The notes: generated by a model from the letters alone, not told the origin. A stretch of DNA of 64,000 bases from Rhodococcus tukisamuensis NBRC 100609 (GCF_001894985.1 NZ_BCXG01000018.1:33100-97099), one strand, 5' to 3'; positions 35,719 to 46,108 are shown, counted from the stretch's first letter. A program made the numbers and translations.

Positions 35719-35734
35719 GACAAGGACCGCACCC

Positions 35735-37408
35735 ATGCCCGTCTCTCAGTTCTCCCTCCGTTCCGCCTCCAAGCGCTTCGGCGACCGCGCCGTCCTCGAC
35801 GGCGTGGATCTGTCGATCTCGCCGGGCGAGAAGGTCGGTGTCGTCGGCGACAACGGTTCCGGCAAGTCGACCCTGCTCGCGCTGCTCGCCGGACGCACCC
35901 CTCCCGACAACGGTGAGGTCCGCGTCGTCGCACCGGGCGGCGTCGCGCACGCCGCGCAGTCGCTGGACCTGCCCGGCGGCGCGACCGTCCGGGCCGCGAT
36001 CGACCACATCCTCCGCGACCTGCGCGCGCTCGAGGCACGTATCCGCGACGTAGAACAGCGTCTCTCCCTTGCCGCCCCGGACGAACTGGATGCGCTGCTC
36101 ACCGAATATACTTCTGCCACAGTCCTTTTCGAGAGCATGGACGGATACACCGTCGACGATCGGGTCGACAGCGGCCTGCACGCCCTCGGCCTGCCGGGCC
36201 TCGACCGGTCTCGCCGCCTCGGTACGCTCTCGGGCGGGGAACAGGCCCGCCTGGCGCTCGCCACGAGCCTGGCCTCGAACGCCGAACTGCTGCTGCTCGA
36301 CGAACCCACGAACGACATCGACGACACGGCCGTCGAGTGGCTCGAGGAACGCCTGCTCACCCACCGCGGCACGGTCGTGACGGTGACCCACGACCGCGCG
36401 TTTCTGTCGCGCCTGACGCCGGTGATCTTGGAGGTGGCCGAGCGCGGGGTGCGGCGCTACGGCAACGGCTACGACGGATACCTCGCGGCGCAGGCCGACG
36501 AGCGGCGGAAGCGGTTGCAGCAGTATGAGGAATGGCGGTCTGAACTCGTGCGCAACACACGACTCGTCGCGGCGAATGCGTCGCGGCTCGAGGCGATCCC
36601 CCGCAGGCAGGAGAAGGCCGGGTTCGGCCATGGGGCGTTCCGGGCCCGGGGCCGCGACCACGGGGCGATGGGACGGATCCGCAACGCCAAGGAGAGGATC
36701 GAACGACTCACACTGAATGCCGTAGCGCCACCACCGGATCCGCTGCGGTTCACCCCCTCCCTGTCCGCACAGGTCCCGCGATCGCCCGACGGCCCGCTGG
36801 TGCGACTGCACGACGTGCGCGTCGGATCCCGGCTGACGGTCCCCGAACTCGAGGTGCCGGCCGGGGGTCGACTACTGGTGACCGGCCCGAACGGCGCCGG
36901 CAAGACGACGCTTTTGAGGGTGATCGCGAGCGAGATCGCGCCCGACAGCGGCGAGGTGTGTGCACCGGCCCACGTCGGGTTCCTGCGGCAGTCCGGCGGT
37001 ACGTGGCCCGCGGCGGTGACGCTCTCGGAGGCCTTCTCCGCGCGGCGGCCCGGCTGCTGCCCGGACGACGCTGCCGCGGAACTGCTCTCGCTCGGCCTGT
37101 TCCGGCCCGACGACCTGCATCGGCCGCTCGCGGAACTGTCCTTCGGGCAGCGCCGGCGGCTCGAGGTGGCGCTGCTGGCGACCTCGGGCGCCGAACTGCT
37201 GCTGCTGGACGAGCCCACCAATCACCTGTCGCCGGCGCTGGTCGAGGAACTCGAAGAGGCCCTCGACTCGTTCGCGGGCACCGTCGTCCTGGTGACCCAC
37301 GACAGGCGGATGCGCCGACGGTTCCGCGGCGAGATCCTCCCCCTCGGAGGTGCGGCCGGCAGGGGAGTGGGGGGACCTAGCCCGAGGTTCGGGCTGCGTC
37401 GAAGTTGA
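35735..37408 (+). CDS. ABC-F ATPase, probable ribosome protection/antibiotic resistance type (557 aa)
   Basis: A soluble protein with two ABC domains and no membrane segments. Domain 1 has Walker A GDNGSGKS (38-45), signature LSGGEQARLALA and Walker B LLLLDEPTND. Domain 2 has GPNGAGKT, LSFGQRRRLEVALL and LLLLDEPTNH. The charged linker between them (ADERRKRLQQYEEWRSELVR...) is the ABC-F interdomain arm that reaches into the ribosomal E site. Similarity is to actinobacterial self-resistance proteins of the TlrC/OleB type, which displace macrolides, lincosamides or related drugs. The gene is absent from the M. tuberculosis locus, has an elaborate leader and is bracketed by 68-bp inverted repeats, all pointing to acquisition. 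The exact drug spectrum is unknown. Confidence 0.85.
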   Translation: MPVSQFSLRSASKRFGDRAVLDGVDLSISPGEKVGVVGDNGSGKSTLLALLAGRTPPDNGEVRVVAPGGVAHAAQSLDLPGGATVRAAIDHILRDLRALEARIRDVEQRLSLAAPDELDALLTEYTSATVLFESMDGYTVDDRVDSGLHALGLPGLDRSRRLGTLSGGEQARLALATSLASNAELLLLDEPTNDIDDTAVEWLEERLLTHRGTVVTVTHDRAFLSRLTPVILEVAERGVRRYGNGYDGYLAAQADERRKRLQQYEEWRSELVRNTRLVAANASRLEAIPRRQEKAGFGHGAFRARGRDHGAMGRIRNAKERIERLTLNAVAPPPDPLRFTPSLSAQVPRSPDGPLVRLHDVRVGSRLTVPELEVPAGGRLLVTGPNGAGKTTLLRVIASEIAPDSGEVCAPAHVGFLRQSGGTWPAAVTLSEAFSARRPGCCPDDAAAELLSLGLFRPDDLHRPLAELSFGQRRRLEVALLATSGAELLLLDEPTNHLSPALVEELEEALDSFAGTVVLVTHDRRMRRRFRGEILPLGGAAGRGVGGPSPRFGLRRS

Positions 37409-37459
37409 CCCGAAAACACCTGTGGCGGTGGGCGAGTCCAAAGACCCGCCCACCGCCAC
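37392..37459 (-). repeat. 68-bp inverted repeat, right copy, with ponA2 terminator
   Basis: The mirror copy of 35465-35532 (three mismatches). On the minus strand it starts 14 bases after the stop of the second ponA and forms the hairpin plus TTTT tail that terminates it. It overlaps the last 17 bases of the ABC-F gene, so the ABC-F C-terminus (RFGLRRS) is partly encoded by the repeat. Confidence 0.85.
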
Positions 37460-37473
37460 GCGGCTGGTCGGCC

Positions 37474-40140
37474 TCAGCCGGGCAGCGGGATCACCACACC
37501 CGGAAGGATCTCCACCGTCCGCGGACCGGCAGGCGGGGGCGGCGGGACGATGGCGGGCGGCACCACCGGCGGCGGCACCACCGGCATCTCCAGGACCGGG
37601 GCGGGCGCGGGCGCGGGGGGTGGCACCACCGCGGCCGGGTCGCGGCCGCCGGCGCCTGCGCTCACGCCCGCGTTCGCATTCGCATTCGCATTCGCGTTCG
37701 CGTTCGCATTCGTCGAACCGCCGGACCCGCTGCCCGAATTGGCGGGCACCCCGGCCTGGCCGCCGATCGGCTTCGGCCACGGGAAGGACTCCCAGTCGGT
37801 GTCGTCGAGCGCCCCGTCCATCGTCCCCTTCCAGATGTCCGACGGCAGCCCCGACCCGTAGACGGAGCCGCCCCACCTGGTCACGATGGCCTGCGGCTGC
37901 GCGCCGCCCACCCACACCGCGGTGGACAGCGACGGCGTGTAGCCGACCATCCAGGCGTCCTTGTTCTGCCCGGTGTCACCGAACTGTGCGGTGCCGGTCT
38001 TCGCCGCCGACGGTCGCCCGCCGGCCAACGCGTGCCCGTTGGAGTACGACGCGATCGGCAACATGGCCTGGGTGACGTTGTCCGCGACCGCCGGGTCGAT
38101 CCGCTGCTCGCCCGGGTCCGGCGCGCGGTCGAGCAGCACCCGGCCGTCGGCGGTGACCACCCGTTGCACGAAGTGCGGTGCCCGGTACACCCCCGACGCG
38201 GCGAGCGTGGCATACGCAGAAGCCATGTCGATCGGACGAGTCTGATACTGCCCCAACACGATTCCGTCCTCTGGCGGACCCCCGTCCTGGCTCAGGGTGG
38301 GGCCCTCGAGTCCGGGGATCTGCATCGGGATGCCGGCCCGGTGCGCGACGTCGGCGATCCGCTCCGGGCCGTTCTCCAAGGACCGGGTCATCCGGTAGAA
38401 GCTGGTGTTGAGCGACTGCTTGAGTGCCTGCGCGATGGTGCAGGTCCCGCAGCTTTCGCCGGCGACGTTGGTGATCTCCACCCGGCCGACGGTGAGCGGG
38501 GCGCTGTTGTACATCGTCTGCAGCCCCTGGCCGTTCTCGAGCAGCGCGGCGAGGCCGAACACCTTGAACGACGACCCCGTCTGCAGCGGCGCCTGCGCGT
38601 AGTCGAAGCCCGCACCGTCCGCGCCGCCGTAGTACGCCCGGACCCCGCCGGTCCGTGGGTCCACCGAGACCACCGCGGCCCGCAGCTCGGGTGGCTCGCC
38701 GTCCATCGTGGTCGCCACCGCGTCGAGCGCCGCGGCCTGCGCGGTCGCGTCGATGGTGGTGGTGATCTGCAGACCCTCCGTGTTGAGTTCCTGCTCGCTG
38801 ATCCCCGACGCGGCCAGTTCCTCGAGCACCTGGGCGCGAATCAGCCCCTCCGGTCCCCGCGCCGCGTTGGCGTCGACGAGTTGTGCGAGCGGCACCACCA
38901 CCGGGAACTCGATCGCCGCCCGGTCCGACGCGCTCAGCGCGCCGAGGCCCACCATCCCGTCGAGCACGTAGTTCCACCGCGACTCCAGCCCGGCCCGATT
39001 GGTCTCCGGGTCCAGTCGGGAAGGACTCTGGATCACCGACGCCAGTACCGCGCCCTCGGCAACGGTCAGCTCCCCGACGGGTTTGTCGAAGAACGCCTTG
39101 GACGCGGCGGCGATGCCGTACGCGCCGCGACCGAAGTAGATGGTGTTGAGGTACGCGGCCAGGATGTCGTCCTTGGACCACTGGCGCGCCATCTTCGAGG
39201 AGATCACCAGCTCACGCATCTTGCGGACCAGGTTCCGGTCGGCACCCACCAGGGTGTTCTTCACGTACTGCTGGGTGATGGTGGAGCCGCCGCCCGCACT
39301 GGCCTTGCCGAGGACGTTGTCGCGGGCCGCCCGTACGAAGCCGGACACCGAGAAACCGGGATTGGAGTAGAAGTCGCGGTCCTCCGCGGAGAGCACCGCG
39401 GTCCGCACGTGCTCTGGGATGTCGGTCAGCTCGACCTCTGTCCTGTTGCCTTCCGGCGGGACGACTTTCGTGATCGTCGAGCCGTCGGTGGCGAGAATGG
39501 TCGCCACCTGGTTGGTGCGCATGTCGGCCGGCCGGGGCACCACCGCCAGGCCGTACCCGATGGCGAACGCGACGGCAGGGAGGATGACCAACAGCAGCAC
39601 CGCCGCGACCGCGGACCACATCAGCAGTCTGCGGCGCCTCCCGCCCGGTGGGGGAGTGGGCTCGTCGCCCGACCCGTCCGGGGGTCGACCCGAGCCTCCA
39701 CCCGGGGAGTCTCGGCCAGGGGGCTGAGCACCCGGCGGCTGAGCGCCGACCGAACGCGCACCTGGAGGCTGACCACCCAGAGGCCGAGCACCCGGGGGAC
39801 CCGGAGGCCGTCCACCCGGCGGCTGACCGGCCGGAGGGCGCCCGCTCAGGGGCTGCCCACCTGGGGGAGGCCCACCTCGTGCGCCCGGAGGTCGCACACC
39901 GGGTGGACGACCACCTGGAAGCTGAGCACCTGGCGGACGACCACCCGATGCCCCCGGGGGCGAATCACGCTGCCCCGACTGGGGCACGACTCGATGCGCA
40001 CCAGGGGGTGACCCGCGCTGCGCACCCGGAGGCGACCCGCGCTGCGCACCTGGGGGCGACCCGCCCGACGGACCGTCGCCGCCCGGGGTGTCCGGGGGCG
40101 GCTGGTGATGTTCCGAGGTCTCGTCGGGGGGGGAGCTCAC
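37474..40140 (-). CDS. Second class A penicillin-binding protein, PonA paralogue (888 aa)
   Basis: A peptidoglycan glycosyltransferase/transpeptidase highly similar to the PonA1 encoded 5 kb away. It has a membrane anchor (LLMWSAVAAVLLLVILPAVA), GT51 motifs LSAEDRDFYSNPGFS and GGSTITQQYVKN, and transpeptidase motifs TGSSFKVF, QSLNTSFY and KTGTAQ. The cytoplasmic tail is about 170 residues of PPG-rich repeats, including three GSPPGA[QH]R units. The external tail carries seven Asn-Ala dipeptides and Pro runs. Both genes start GTG-AGC/AGT-TCC (MSSP) and share DUF-free flanks, so they probably arose by local duplication. GTG start with AGGAG seven bases upstream. Confidence 0.93.
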   Translation of the reverse strand: MSSPPDETSEHHQPPPDTPGGDGPSGGSPPGAQRGSPPGAQRGSPPGAHRVVPQSGQRDSPPGASGGRPPGAQLPGGRPPGVRPPGARGGPPPGGQPLSGRPPAGQPPGGRPPGPPGARPLGGQPPGARSVGAQPPGAQPPGRDSPGGGSGRPPDGSGDEPTPPPGGRRRRLLMWSAVAAVLLLVILPAVAFAIGYGLAVVPRPADMRTNQVATILATDGSTITKVVPPEGNRTEVELTDIPEHVRTAVLSAEDRDFYSNPGFSVSGFVRAARDNVLGKASAGGGSTITQQYVKNTLVGADRNLVRKMRELVISSKMARQWSKDDILAAYLNTIYFGRGAYGIAAASKAFFDKPVGELTVAEGAVLASVIQSPSRLDPETNRAGLESRWNYVLDGMVGLGALSASDRAAIEFPVVVPLAQLVDANAARGPEGLIRAQVLEELAASGISEQELNTEGLQITTTIDATAQAAALDAVATTMDGEPPELRAAVVSVDPRTGGVRAYYGGADGAGFDYAQAPLQTGSSFKVFGLAALLENGQGLQTMYNSAPLTVGRVEITNVAGESCGTCTIAQALKQSLNTSFYRMTRSLENGPERIADVAHRAGIPMQIPGLEGPTLSQDGGPPEDGIVLGQYQTRPIDMASAYATLAASGVYRAPHFVQRVVTADGRVLLDRAPDPGEQRIDPAVADNVTQAMLPIASYSNGHALAGGRPSAAKTGTAQFGDTGQNKDAWMVGYTPSLSTAVWVGGAQPQAIVTRWGGSVYGSGLPSDIWKGTMDGALDDTDWESFPWPKPIGGQAGVPANSGSGSGGSTNANANANANANANAGVSAGAGGRDPAAVVPPPAPAPAPVLEMPVVPPPVVPPAIVPPPPPAGPRTVEILPGVVIPLPG
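37670..37711. repeat. Hexanucleotide microsatellite in ponA2 (seven units)
   Basis: Seven GC[AG]TTC hexamers in a row encode (Asn-Ala)7 on the minus strand in the external C-terminal tail. The six-base unit keeps the frame when copy number changes, so tail length could vary between strains without inactivating the enzyme. Confidence 0.8.
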
Positions 40141-40242
40141 ATTCAGTCTCCTGGCGTCAGGAAATGATGCTTCGTCTTCGCATCCTCACACCACCAGCCC
40201 GGACAATCCACCCAGACACGCGCCCCGACGCGACCGAGTCCG

Positions 40243-40431
40243 TCAGGTGCGACTGCGTGCGCGCACCGCCAGCGCCAGCGCCACCACCAGACCCAGCAGC
40301 ACCAGCGACGGCGTCGCCCCCGGCTCCCCGCGCACGATTCCGACCACCACCGCGAGGAACGTCATCACGGTGAAGAAACCGAGCAGCCCGATCAGCATCT
40401 CGAGCTGCTGGCGCCGGCGCGCCCGGTTCAC
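40243..40431 (-). CDS. Small two-TM protein downstream of sugar importer (62 aa)
   Basis: A basic start (MNRARRRQQLE) is followed by two membrane helices (IGLLGFFTVMTFLAVVVGIV and SLVLLGLVVALALAV) joined by a short loop, with a basic end. The ATG lies 13 bases after the permease stop in the same direction, so it is probably the last gene of the importer operon. No family is recognised. It may help assemble or stabilise the permease, which is inference from position. Confidence 0.6.
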   Translation of the reverse strand: MNRARRRQQLEMLIGLLGFFTVMTFLAVVVGIVRGEPGATPSLVLLGLVVALALAVRARSRT

Positions 40432-40444
40432 GACCCGACGCCGG

Positions 40445-41389
40445 TCACGACTTGACGCCGCCCGCGGTCAGGCCCGAGACAATCCGTCGCTGGAACAGCA
40501 GCACCATGATCACCAACGGGATCGTCACCAGGGTGCCCGCGGCCATGATCGCCGCGTACGGCTGCTCCCACGAGTTGGCCCCGGCGAAGCGTGCGATCGC
40601 GACCGTGACCGGCTCGGTGGCCTCCGTCGACAACAGGCTGGCCAGCATGAATTCGTTCCAGGTGGCGATGAACGCGAGGATCGCGGTGGTGAACAGCGCG
40701 GGCGCGGCCAGCGGCATGATCACCAGCCGGAAGGCCTGGCCCCGGGACGCGCCGTCGATACGGGCCGCCTCCTCGAGCTCCCACGGCAGGTCCGAGAGGA
40801 ACGAGGTGAGCGTGTAGATGGTCAGCGGCAGCACGAACGAGATGTTCGGGATGATCAACGCCTGGTACTGGCCGATCCAGCCGAGGTCGCCGAACAGCTG
40901 GAACAGCGGGGTCACCAGCGCGACGGTGGGGAACATCGAGGCGCCGAGGATGATCCCGGTGACCAGGTACTTGCCGCGGAACTCGATGCGCGCCAGCGCG
41001 TACGCGGTGAAGACACCGAGCAGCAGGCCGACCGCGGTGGTGGCCGCGCCGATGATCAGGCTGTTGACGATCGCGCCGAGGAAGTCGTTGCCCTTGTCGG
41101 TGGCCAGGGCCGCCCGGAAGTTGTCCAGGGTCAGCGTCGTCGGCCACGGCGAGGTGTCGAAGGTGTCGGCGACCGGCCGCAGCGCGGTGACCACCATCCA
41201 GTAGAACGGGGCCAGGCCCCACAACAGGATCACGATCACGCCGAGGTAGGTGCGTGCCGCCGGGGCGACCCGGCCCCGCCTACGCACGCGCGCCGGTTCG
41301 TCGCTGGGCTTGACGGGCGACTTCGCACGCTCGTCGCCGATATTGACGGGCGACTTCGCGCGCTCGTCGCTGCGGTGCCGTCCCGCCAT
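40445..41389 (-). CDS. sugB: Trehalose-type ABC importer permease, SugB-like (314 aa)
   Basis: The second permease of a carbohydrate importer (MalG/CUT1 family), with six membrane segments after a charged N-terminal tail. The coupling (EAA) loop ELEEAARIDGASRGQAFRLVIMPLA, seen at about 215-240, contacts the ATPase. The start is the ATG at 41389, which overlaps the stop of the other permease (ATGA). The importer most resembles LpqY-SugABC, which recycles trehalose released during mycolate transfer in mycobacteria. The gene symbol is given by analogy. Confidence 0.8.
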   Translation of the reverse strand: MAGRHRSDERAKSPVNIGDERAKSPVKPSDEPARVRRRGRVAPAARTYLGVIVILLWGLAPFYWMVVTALRPVADTFDTSPWPTTLTLDNFRAALATDKGNDFLGAIVNSLIIGAATTAVGLLLGVFTAYALARIEFRGKYLVTGIILGASMFPTVALVTPLFQLFGDLGWIGQYQALIIPNISFVLPLTIYTLTSFLSDLPWELEEAARIDGASRGQAFRLVIMPLAAPALFTTAILAFIATWNEFMLASLLSTEATEPVTVAIARFAGANSWEQPYAAIMAAGTLVTIPLVIMVLLFQRRIVSGLTAGGVKS

Positions 41390-42456
41390 CACGACTTGGC
41401 TCCCTTGCGCTGCTCGTCCTGGGTGCGCACCGCGTTGGCACCGAGGAACTTCACCATGATGTAGGCGACCGCAAAGATCGCCAGGAAGATCAGCGTCGAC
41501 AACGCCGACGCGCTCTGCAGGTTGCCCTGACGGATGTCGGCGATCGCCAGGATCGACCACGTCGTGGTCGGGGTCCCGCCGGAGGTGCCCGCGAGGATCG
41601 CCGGCAGGTCGTACATGCGCAGTACGTCGAGGGTGCGGAAGAGCACCGCGACCATCAGCGCCGGCTTGACCAGCGGCAGCGTGATCGACTTGAACCGCTG
41701 CCAGGCGGTCGCACCGTCCACCCGGGCGGCCTCGTAGACGTCCTGCGGGATCATCTGCAGGCCCGCGAGGATGAGCAACGCCATGAACGGCGTCGTCTTC
41801 CACACGTCCGCGACGATCACCGCGAACCGCGAGGCCCACGGGTCGGTGGTCCAGGCGATGGAGGTGCCGAGCAGGCTGTTCGCGACGCCGTTCTCCGCGA
41901 AGATGAAGAACCACAGCTTCGCGGTGACCGCGGTGGGGATCGCCCACGGGATCAGCACACTGGCACGCAGCAGCGAGCGGCCGAAGAAGTTGCGGCCCAT
42001 GATCGTCGCCATCCACAGGCCGAGGAGCACCTCGATGGACACGGTGACGACGGCGAAGAAGAAGGTGACCCCGACGGACGGCCAGAAGTCCGAGCCGAGG
42101 GTGCCGGGCGGGCAGGTGCCCGCACCGGATCCGCAGTTGCCCGTCAACCACATCAGGTAGTGGTCGAACCCGGCGAACCCGCCCTCCACGAAGCGTCCGG
42201 TGTCCGGGTCGACGCCCTTGTTCTTCTGGAAGGACAGGTAGATCGCCTGCAGCACCGGGTAGACGATGACGACGGCCAGGATCACCATCGTCGGGGCGAT
42301 GAGCCACACCGCCCGCAGGTCGCGCTTCCGCTTGGGTGCGGAGGGCACGCCGTCGGGCGTCGGGGGGTCCACGACGGGGACGCCGCGGCCGGAGTCGATC
42401 ACTCCGGCCGCGACGCGACCCACGTCGGCTGGCCTCGGCTCGGCAGAGTCAGCCAT
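41389..42456 (-). CDS. sugA: Trehalose-type ABC importer permease, SugA-like (355 aa)
   Basis: The first permease (MalF/CUT1 family). After about 50 cytoplasmic residues come six membrane segments (AVWLIAPTMVILAVVIVYPVL first) and the coupling loop YEAARVDGATAWQRFKSITLPL. The insert with Cys residues (GNCGSGAGTCPPGTLG) between helices 1 and 2 is external and could hold a disulfide. It lies downstream of the binding-protein gene and overlaps sugB by one ATGA. Confidence 0.82.
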   Translation of the reverse strand: MADSAEPRPADVGRVAAGVIDSGRGVPVVDPPTPDGVPSAPKRKRDLRAVWLIAPTMVILAVVIVYPVLQAIYLSFQKNKGVDPDTGRFVEGGFAGFDHYLMWLTGNCGSGAGTCPPGTLGSDFWPSVGVTFFFAVVTVSIEVLLGLWMATIMGRNFFGRSLLRASVLIPWAIPTAVTAKLWFFIFAENGVANSLLGTSIAWTTDPWASRFAVIVADVWKTTPFMALLILAGLQMIPQDVYEAARVDGATAWQRFKSITLPLVKPALMVAVLFRTLDVLRMYDLPAILAGTSGGTPTTTWSILAIADIRQGNLQSASALSTLIFLAIFAVAYIMVKFLGANAVRTQDEQRKGAKS

Positions 42457-42519
42457 CGTTGATTTACCTGGTCCTCGTCTCGAAAGCGGTCTGCCGAACC
42501 GGATGGTGCCGGCCGGGTG

Positions 42520-43806
42520 TTACTTGGCGGCCTGCACGATGGCGGCGGACATGTTGGCGGTCGCCTCGTCGACGGTCGCCTTGCCGGTGAGCGCGGCGGT
42601 CGCGTTGTCCTGGATGGCCTTCGAGATCGCGCTGTAGTACGGGGTGACCGGACGCGGCTTGGCGTTCTCGAGTGCGGACTTGAGCGCGGGCAGGTACGGG
42701 TACTTCGCGACCAGCGCCGGGTTGTCGTACACGGACTTCAGCACCGGCGGGAACGAGGCGTCCGCGAAGGACATCTGGTTCTCCTCGTTCTGGATGAAGG
42801 CGATGAAGTCACGCGCGGTGGCCTTGTTCTTCGAGTACACGTTGATGCCGTCGTTGTAGCCACCGACGGTGGACGCGCCGGCACCCGCCGGGCCGACGAT
42901 CGGCGCGACGCCGACCTTGCCCTTCACCGCGGAGCCCTCTTCCTCGGCGTTGGTGTACATGTACGGCCAGTTGTAGGCGTACATCGACTCGCCGCCGACG
43001 AAGGCCAGGTTGGTCTCCTCCTCGGTGAAGCTGGTGGAGCGCTTGGCGATCTGACCGCCGGTGTAGGCGTCGACCATCGCCTGCAGGCCGGCCTTGGCCT
43101 GCGGGGACTCGACCTCGGGGGTCTTGCCGTCCGCTCCGACGACCGCGCCGCCCCAGGAGTTGATGAACTGGGTGCTGTTGACGGTCAGGCCCTCGTACTG
43201 CTTGAGCTGGGTGACCAGGCAGTCCTGGACGCCCTTCTCGGTGGCGACCGCGCAGCTGTCGGTCAGCGCCTTCCAGTCCGCGGGGGCGGCCGGGGCCAGG
43301 TCCGTGCGGTAGTAGAGCAGCTGGGCATTGGTGTTCTGGGGGCCGGCGTAGACCTTGCCGCGGTAGGTGGCGGACTCGACGGTCGCGGGCAGCAGGCCGG
43401 AGGTGTCGAGGGCGAGCGAGCCCTCGAGCGGCTGCAGCCAGCCGTTGGCCGCGAACTCCGCGGTCCACACCACGTCCAGGGCCATCACGTCGTAGTCGGC
43501 GTTGCCGGCCTCGAGCGACTGGACCAGCTTGTTGCGCTGGTCGTCGGCCTCACCGGGGAGCTCCTTGAGCTCGACCTTCTCGTCCGGGTGGGCGGCGTTC
43601 CACTTCTCGATCACCGGCTGCAGCTTGTCGGTGTCGTTCTTGCCCATCGCGAACGAAATCGCGCCGCGACCGTCCAGGTTCTGGCCTGCGGCCTCGTCGA
43701 CGTTGCCGCCGCCACCGCCGTCGCTGCTCGAACATCCGGTCAGCGCGAGCAGTGCCACGGCCGAAGCCGCCACCGCAATCCGCGAACGCGTCTTGAAAGA
43801 ACGCAT
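42520..43806 (-). CDS. lpqY: Sugar-binding lipoprotein, LpqY-like (428 aa)
   Basis: A solute-binding protein anchored by lipid modification: signal peptide with lipobox LLALTGC (Cys25), then a Ser/Gly linker. The mature part is a family 1 sugar-binding protein (FAMGKNDTDKLQPVIEKWNAAHPD, DVMALDVVWTAEFAANGWLQPL, FPPVLKSVYDNP). With two permeases and an ATPase gene in one operon it most resembles mycobacterial LpqY, which binds trehalose. Related maltose or glucosylglycerate uptake cannot be excluded. Confidence 0.82.
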   Translation of the reverse strand: MRSFKTRSRIAVAASAVALLALTGCSSSDGGGGGNVDEAAGQNLDGRGAISFAMGKNDTDKLQPVIEKWNAAHPDEKVELKELPGEADDQRNKLVQSLEAGNADYDVMALDVVWTAEFAANGWLQPLEGSLALDTSGLLPATVESATYRGKVYAGPQNTNAQLLYYRTDLAPAAPADWKALTDSCAVATEKGVQDCLVTQLKQYEGLTVNSTQFINSWGGAVVGADGKTPEVESPQAKAGLQAMVDAYTGGQIAKRSTSFTEEETNLAFVGGESMYAYNWPYMYTNAEEEGSAVKGKVGVAPIVGPAGAGASTVGGYNDGINVYSKNKATARDFIAFIQNEENQMSFADASFPPVLKSVYDNPALVAKYPYLPALKSALENAKPRPVTPYYSAISKAIQDNATAALTGKATVDEATANMSAAIVQAAK

Positions 43807-43942
43807 GGTCCACCTTTCGAAAGAGACGATCTACGGCCGTTGCCGGGCGCGAGCTCCACCGGGCCGAGGCATATGTCGTCGCCTACTTTGGCACGGGGCG
43901 AGGGTGATTTCCCTCATTACCCCCGCACTGGATCGGTCAGGC

Positions 43943-45016
<1,074 letters not shown>

Positions 45017-45302
45017 GGGTGTTCGTCGATCCCTTCACCGGCAGGAACGTTGCCGGACGATCCGAGTAGAGGGGTGGTCCGCGGCACAGTATCGCAGAGC
45101 CCGAATTCCTCCGGCGGCACGCAGGTTCTGTCGTCGACGCGCACACCATCGCCGTGCCATGTCGGTGCGCGGAGAACAAAAGCGTGCGCGACGGGGAGGA
45201 CGCGCCGGTGGGCTGCCGAACCCGGGGCGACCGCACATACTTCGGACTACCGTTGAACGTGGCTTCGTCAGTCAGTGCCTTCCTTTCACACGAGGAGTAC
45301 GC

Positions 45303-46097
45303 ATGACCGTTCCCGTGCGCATCGGCGTCCAACTCCAGCCGCAGCACGCCCCCGACTACGCGCTGATCCGGGATGCGGTGCTGCGGGCCGAGGACATCGG
45401 CGTCGACATCGTCTTCAACTGGGACCACTTCTACCCGCTGGTCGGGGACCCCGACGGCGCCCACTTCGAGTGCTGGACGATGCTCGGCGCCTGGGCCGAG
45501 CAGACCGAACGGGTGGAGATCGGCGCGTTGGTCTCCGGCGGCGGCTACCGGAACCCGGACCTGTTGGCGGACATGGCCCGAACCGTCGACCACATCAGCG
45601 GCGGCCGGCTGATCCTGGGCATCGGCGGTGGCTGGTTCAAAAAGGACTACGACCAGTACGGCTACGAGTTCGGCACCGCGGGAACACGTTTGCGGCTGCT
45701 GGGGGAGAACCTGGCGAGGATCACCACCCGGCTCGGGGAGCTGAACCCCGCGCCCACCCGGCCGATCCCGATCCTGATCGGCGGCGGCGGCGAGCGCAAG
45801 ACGCTGCGACTGGTGGCCGAATACGCCGATGTGTGGCACAGCTTCGCGAACCTCGACGCCCTCGTCCACAAGTCGCAGGTGCTGGCCGGGCACTGCGTCG
45901 ACGTCGGCCGCGACCCCGGCCGGATCGCCCGGTCCGTGCCGTGGCCCGGGACCGAGACCGCGCAGGCCTTCGTCGACGCCGGGGTCACCCTGTTCACGGC
46001 GAGCGCCAGCGGACCCGACTTCGATCTGGACACCCTCGCCGAGGCGGTGCGCTGGCGCGACGAGCGGATGCCCGAGCCGCTCGCGGGGCTGGCCTGA
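45303..46097 (+). CDS. LLM-class F420-dependent oxidoreductase (264 aa)
   Basis: A luciferase-like TIM-barrel enzyme, probably using cofactor F420. Family segments include ADIGVDIVFNWDHFYPL (as AEDIGVDIVFNWDHFYPL at 33-50), GALVSGGGYRNPDLLADMARTVDHISGGR and IGGGWFKKDYDQYG. I chose the ATG at 45303 with AGGAG eight bases upstream; the longer frame is not family sequence. The substrate is unknown. It is followed after 11 bases by the amino-acid transporter gene, but a functional link is not obvious. Confidence 0.88.
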   Translation: MTVPVRIGVQLQPQHAPDYALIRDAVLRAEDIGVDIVFNWDHFYPLVGDPDGAHFECWTMLGAWAEQTERVEIGALVSGGGYRNPDLLADMARTVDHISGGRLILGIGGGWFKKDYDQYGYEFGTAGTRLRLLGENLARITTRLGELNPAPTRPIPILIGGGGERKTLRLVAEYADVWHSFANLDALVHKSQVLAGHCVDVGRDPGRIARSVPWPGTETAQAFVDAGVTLFTASASGPDFDLDTLAEAVRWRDERMPEPLAGLA

Positions 46098-46108
46098 ACT
46101 CCGGTCCC

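Noticed and set aside
37405..40011. 868-codon plus-strand frame opposite the second ponA gene
   Set aside because: Antisense shadow of a well-supported PBP with intact catalytic motifs.
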